Below the pieces are notes generated by a model. That model saw nothing but the letters and a program-made list of their open reading frames with translations. It was not told the DNA's origin and searched no databases. From positions 1 through 16,667 of the forward strand of contig JAADIC010000145.1 in the NCBI GenBank assembly GCA_013151535.1: a stretch of DNA of 16,667 nt, in the 5' to 3' direction. The position numbers and the translations under genes are program-made. The stretch is from Alphaproteobacteria bacterium (GTDB lineage: Bacteria; Pseudomonadota; Alphaproteobacteria; Rhodobacterales; Rhodobacteraceae). Position 1 is the first letter of the stretch, and each line of letters begins with the position of its first letter. Below are positions 13,883-16,667 of this stretch, in pieces.

Positions 13883-15361
13883 AGTCTCAAGCACGCCATC
13901 AAGGGCCGCGCCTTTTTCATCCTTCAACGCCGCTTCGCGCAAGCGTCGCGCCCAATCTGCTGCGTCCTTACGGGTGGCAATTTCCGAGACACCGGCCAGC
14001 ACCCGATCATACTTTGACAGGCCGCGACTGTGGGTGTCGGAATAGCCCTTGACCAGACGGCGCATGGCGATCACCTCGACCGCCAGATCGTAATTGTCTG
14101 GCAGATAGGCCAGCGCGGTTTTCAGCCAGCTTCGAAGATGGGCTGCCTCGACGGCGTGGCGTCTTGTATGGGGTCGCCACCAGCGCAGACCGCCCAGCAG
14201 GTAGAGTTGCAAGAAACCGAACATGGTATCACTGCGCAACCGCCGTGCTTTGCCGAATATCCGGTCAAGGCGCGCCATGCGTTTGGGGTTCGCCTCGGAT
14301 CGCGCCCCCATTCTGGCGGGCATCAGGCTGGCGATTTCTGTGGCACCGGGATGCATAAATTCCGTGACCTGCATCACCGCATCGCCCGGGGCACTCATTT
14401 CCGCGCGCACCCGCGCAACACGCGATGCACGGGTTTTGAGGTCGGCAACTTTTATCAGATCGTCGTAAGCCATGGCATTTGCGATATATTTCGCGGCCTC
14501 GACCGTCAGGGCGTATTGTTTTTTGGGATTGTCTTGCGCGGCGATTGCCAGCAGGCGCTTAAGATAGGTTCGGCCATAAGAAAGGTTTTGAAAATCAACC
14601 ACCTTGCGCAATCCGGCAAGGGCCATGGGCTGTGCGATTTTTGGCAGGGTTTCAACATCTGCGACCAGTTTGCGCCAAGCCGTCTGCGGTTTTTGACTGC
14701 CTTGAATTTGAAACCCAAGTTTGGTTTCGGCCTCAACCTCATCAACACCCCCTCCCTTGGCCGCATCAAAACCCCGCCCGAACGTCCGCAGGCTGGCCTC
14801 CACACTTTTGCCTGATGCGGCAATCGCGGCCTCAAAGGCTTCGCGCTCGAAGGGCAGCGCGTTCGCCCCGGCCAACGCCCCGAACAAACTGGCGGAAATG
14901 ACCGAGCCCGCGTTAACCGCAATCGCCTCCATATCCACCAGAACCAGCTTTTGCGCGGCAATTTCTGCCGCTGCGCGAACTTCGCCAGCATCCGCGATCC
15001 CGTCGCCGGGGATGGATTTTTCGGATACCGCAAGGGCGCGGTGGCTTGAGGCAATCAGGGTTGTGCGATCCGGCGTCACAAAACCGCGCATGATGGCGCG
15101 ACCGGCCTCCATCAGTTCGGCGGCGATCAGAATGTCGACATCCCCCGCCGCCGGGGCCAGCGAAAACACCGGCATTTGCGCCTTCATCGGGGCCATTTCG
15201 ATGTAATAAATCGTCGCCCCCGTGCGCTGGGCCACCCCCGCGACCGAGGTTGCCTGCACCGCGTAACCTTCCGCGCGCGCCATGTTTTCGATCCAATTGG
15301 TCAACACGCCGCCGCCTTGCCCGCCTACGGCCATAACCGCCAGTTTGATGATCCCGCTCAT
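13865..15361 (-). CDS. iorB: Indolepyruvate oxidoreductase subunit beta family protein
   Basis: The 498-residue product begins with a pyruvate/2-ketoacid oxidoreductase gamma-type domain (about residues 1-200). This opens IKLAVMAVGGQGGGVLTNWI and includes TSVAGVAQRTGATIYYIE and INAGS/ALAGANALPF-type blocks typical of IorB. A long C-terminal extension (about 230-498), rich in Arg and Ala with LLGGLRWWRP, is shared with the longer proteobacterial IorB proteins and has no assigned catalytic motif that I can see. With IorA it oxidatively decarboxylates indolepyruvate and similar aryl 2-keto acids from aromatic amino acid transamination to the acyl-CoA, passing electrons to ferredoxin. Its ATG overlaps the iorA stop by four bases (ATGA). 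The 3' end overlaps the LysR remnant on the opposite strand. Confidence 0.9.
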   Translation of the reverse strand: MSGIIKLAVMAVGGQGGGVLTNWIENMARAEGYAVQATSVAGVAQRTGATIYYIEMAPMKAQMPVFSLAPAAGDVDILIAAELMEAGRAIMRGFVTPDRTTLIASSHRALAVSEKSIPGDGIADAGEVRAAAEIAAQKLVLVDMEAIAVNAGSVISASLFGALAGANALPFEREAFEAAIAASGKSVEASLRTFGRGFDAAKGGGVDEVEAETKLGFQIQGSQKPQTAWRKLVADVETLPKIAQPMALAGLRKVVDFQNLSYGRTYLKRLLAIAAQDNPKKQYALTVEAAKYIANAMAYDDLIKVADLKTRASRVARVRAEMSAPGDAVMQVTEFMHPGATEIASLMPARMGARSEANPKRMARLDRIFGKARRLRSDTMFGFLQLYLLGGLRWWRPHTRRHAVEAAHLRSWLKTALAYLPDNYDLAVEVIAMRRLVKGYSDTHSRGLSKYDRVLAGVSEIATRKDAADWARRLREAALKDEKGAALDGVLETIRSFN

Positions 15362-16667
15362 GGCGCATCCTCCGAAAATGTCAGTCTTTTCTTGTGGCGG
15401 CGCGCTTGCAGCCAGTGGATCACAGACGCCCGTTTTGCCGCCAACCAGCGCTCAAAACCGCCGGGATTGTGCACGACATCGGCGCGGTAAAATGATGGGC
15501 ACAGCACCGCTGCCACCGCCACTTCGCCGCAATTTCCGCACCCGACACAGGTTTGATCGATATGCGCCACTGGGTCGTCGCGCAGCGGATCATCCAGCCG
15601 TTTGAGGCTGAGGGACGGGCAGCCGGACAGCCGGATGCAGGCGTGATCGCCGGTGCAAATATCGCCGTCAATGCCAAAGCGCGGGGCCTCGATCCGGCGG
15701 CCTTCCTTCACCGCCACGACCCGCAAAGGTTTCTCGCGGCGCTGTTTGTTCAGCATACATTCAGACGAGGCGATGATGACTTTCGGGCCGTCATATTCGG
15801 TGGTCAAGGCCTCGCGGATCACCGCACGCATTTGCGTCACGTCATAGGTATGGTCGATCTGGCGGATCCATTTGATACCAACACCCTTGATCGCCTCGGA
15901 AATCGGATGGCCGGTGGATTTACTGGCGTTTTCGGCGCGTGACGACAGCACATCCTGCCCACCGGTGGCGGCAGAATAGTAGTTATCAACGATCACGGTC
16001 ACCGAATCCGAATTGTTGAAAACCATGTTGCCAATCGAGGAGGACAAGCCATTATGCCAGAACCCACCATCCCCCAGTATCGAGATCGCGCGCCGCTCAC
16101 CCCCGCCATCAAACGCAGCATTGGAGGCAGGGCCAAGCCCATACCCCATGGTTGATCCGCCAATTTCAAACGGCGGCAGGGCGGCAAACAAATGGCAGCC
16201 GATATCGCCGGAGATCTGGTGGCGGCCCAGTTCCTGTTCCACCAGTTTGAGGGCGGCGAATATGGGCCGCTCGGGGCAGCCGGTGCAAAAACCCGGCGGG
16301 CGGATCGGCACGGTTTTGGACAGGTCGGGGATGTCCGGCATTTTGGTGTTGGGCGCACGCACTTGCCCCGGCAACATGTCCGGCGCGCATTTTTTCAGGA
16401 AGGCGGTCAGCCCGTCCAGCATCACAGCGCCGGTATATTCCCCGGCCATGGGCAGCATGTCTTTGCCGTGCAGTTTCACACGGCTTTCGGCGCGGTTCAG
16501 CATTGTCGCCAGCGATTGCTCGATAAACTCGGGCTGGCCTTCTTCGATCACCAGCACCGCATCCTTGCCCTTGGCAAACTCCAGAAACTGGTCTTTCACC
16601 AGCGGATAGGTCACGTTCAGCACATAGATCGGCACGTCGGTCTTGCCGTAAATATCGGCCAGCCCAA
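15358..16667 (-). CDS. iorA: Indolepyruvate ferredoxin oxidoreductase alpha subunit, partial
   Basis: About 436 codons of the C-terminal part are visible; the frame is open through the right edge (GLADIYGKTDVPIYVLNV), so the true start lies outside. Visible parts in order are: the end of the transketolase-C-like domain, a CTGCPERP cysteine motif, and the thiamine-diphosphate domain with GDGGFWHNGLSSSIGN and FNNSDSVTVIVDN (GDG to N metal/TPP motif). A C-terminal ferredoxin-like region carries CTGDHACIRLSGCPSL and CVGCGNCGEVAVAAVLCPSF, enough cysteines for two [4Fe-4S] clusters. This is the catalytic subunit that binds TPP, decarboxylates indolepyruvate and relays electrons internally. It is followed by iorB with a four-base overlap, so the pair is one operon. 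The family is clear; the exact aryl-keto acid preference is inferred. Confidence 0.93.
   Translation of the reverse strand, partial: GLADIYGKTDVPIYVLNVTYPLVKDQFLEFAKGKDAVLVIEEGQPEFIEQSLATMLNRAESRVKLHGKDMLPMAGEYTGAVMLDGLTAFLKKCAPDMLPGQVRAPNTKMPDIPDLSKTVPIRPPGFCTGCPERPIFAALKLVEQELGRHQISGDIGCHLFAALPPFEIGGSTMGYGLGPASNAAFDGGGERRAISILGDGGFWHNGLSSSIGNMVFNNSDSVTVIVDNYYSAATGGQDVLSSRAENASKSTGHPISEAIKGVGIKWIRQIDHTYDVTQMRAVIREALTTEYDGPKVIIASSECMLNKQRREKPLRVVAVKEGRRIEAPRFGIDGDICTGDHACIRLSGCPSLSLKRLDDPLRDDPVAHIDQTCVGCGNCGEVAVAAVLCPSFYRADVVHNPGGFERWLAAKRASVIHWLQARRHKKRLTFSEDAP

Overview
The window looks like chromosomal DNA of an alphaproteobacterium, most likely a marine Rhodobacterales (Roseobacter-type) strain. 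This rests on the GC-rich coding style, many short ATGA/TGATG overlaps, and the gene families present: a BMP-type purine/nucleoside ABC transporter, a long GcvT-type dimethylglycine/sarcosine dehydrogenase, and a two-subunit indolepyruvate oxidoreductase. The taxon is an inference from family resemblance, not from a search.

Layout. (1) 1-3033, minus strand: BMP-type ABC importer operon in the order binding protein, double ATPase, permease; the permease runs off the left edge. (2) 3219-4829, minus strand: tightly overlapping nfuA-tsaB-rimI operon (Fe-S carrier, t6A tRNA modification, ribosomal S18 acetylation), with a perfect Irr-like palindrome just upstream of its promoter. (3) 4913-6328, minus strand: a UspA-like protein with an FNR-like box in its leader, then a class IV (branched-chain) aminotransferase. 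(4) 6398-9553: an OmpR/EnvZ-type two-component system (minus) divergent from a secreted Met-rich protein and a small SHOCT membrane protein (plus). Sensor loop, secreted protein and SHOCT N-terminus all carry Met/Gly-rich sequence, and the shared control region has repeated GTAAC-N5-GTTAC palindromes. (5) 9604-13387: a cytochrome P450 (minus) divergent from an 800-residue FAD/GcvT demethylase (plus), with a perfect 14-bp palindrome between them. (6) 13388-13882: an AT-rich inverted repeat, then the C-terminal remnant of a LysR-type regulator. (7) 13865-16667, minus strand: indolepyruvate oxidoreductase beta (iorB) and alpha (iorA, 5' end outside the window).

How the parts may work together. 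Regions 1-3 and 7 are mainly housekeeping and transport or catabolism. The most unusual part is region 4, which reads as a self-contained envelope stress or metal-handling module. A Met-rich sensor loop could detect Cu(I)/Ag(I) or oxidant, and the response regulator could act on the repeated sites to switch on a Met-rich periplasmic protein plus a small membrane partner. That function is inferred; the shared composition and the repeats are directly visible. No tRNA, rRNA, CRISPR array, insertion sequence or phage gene was seen.
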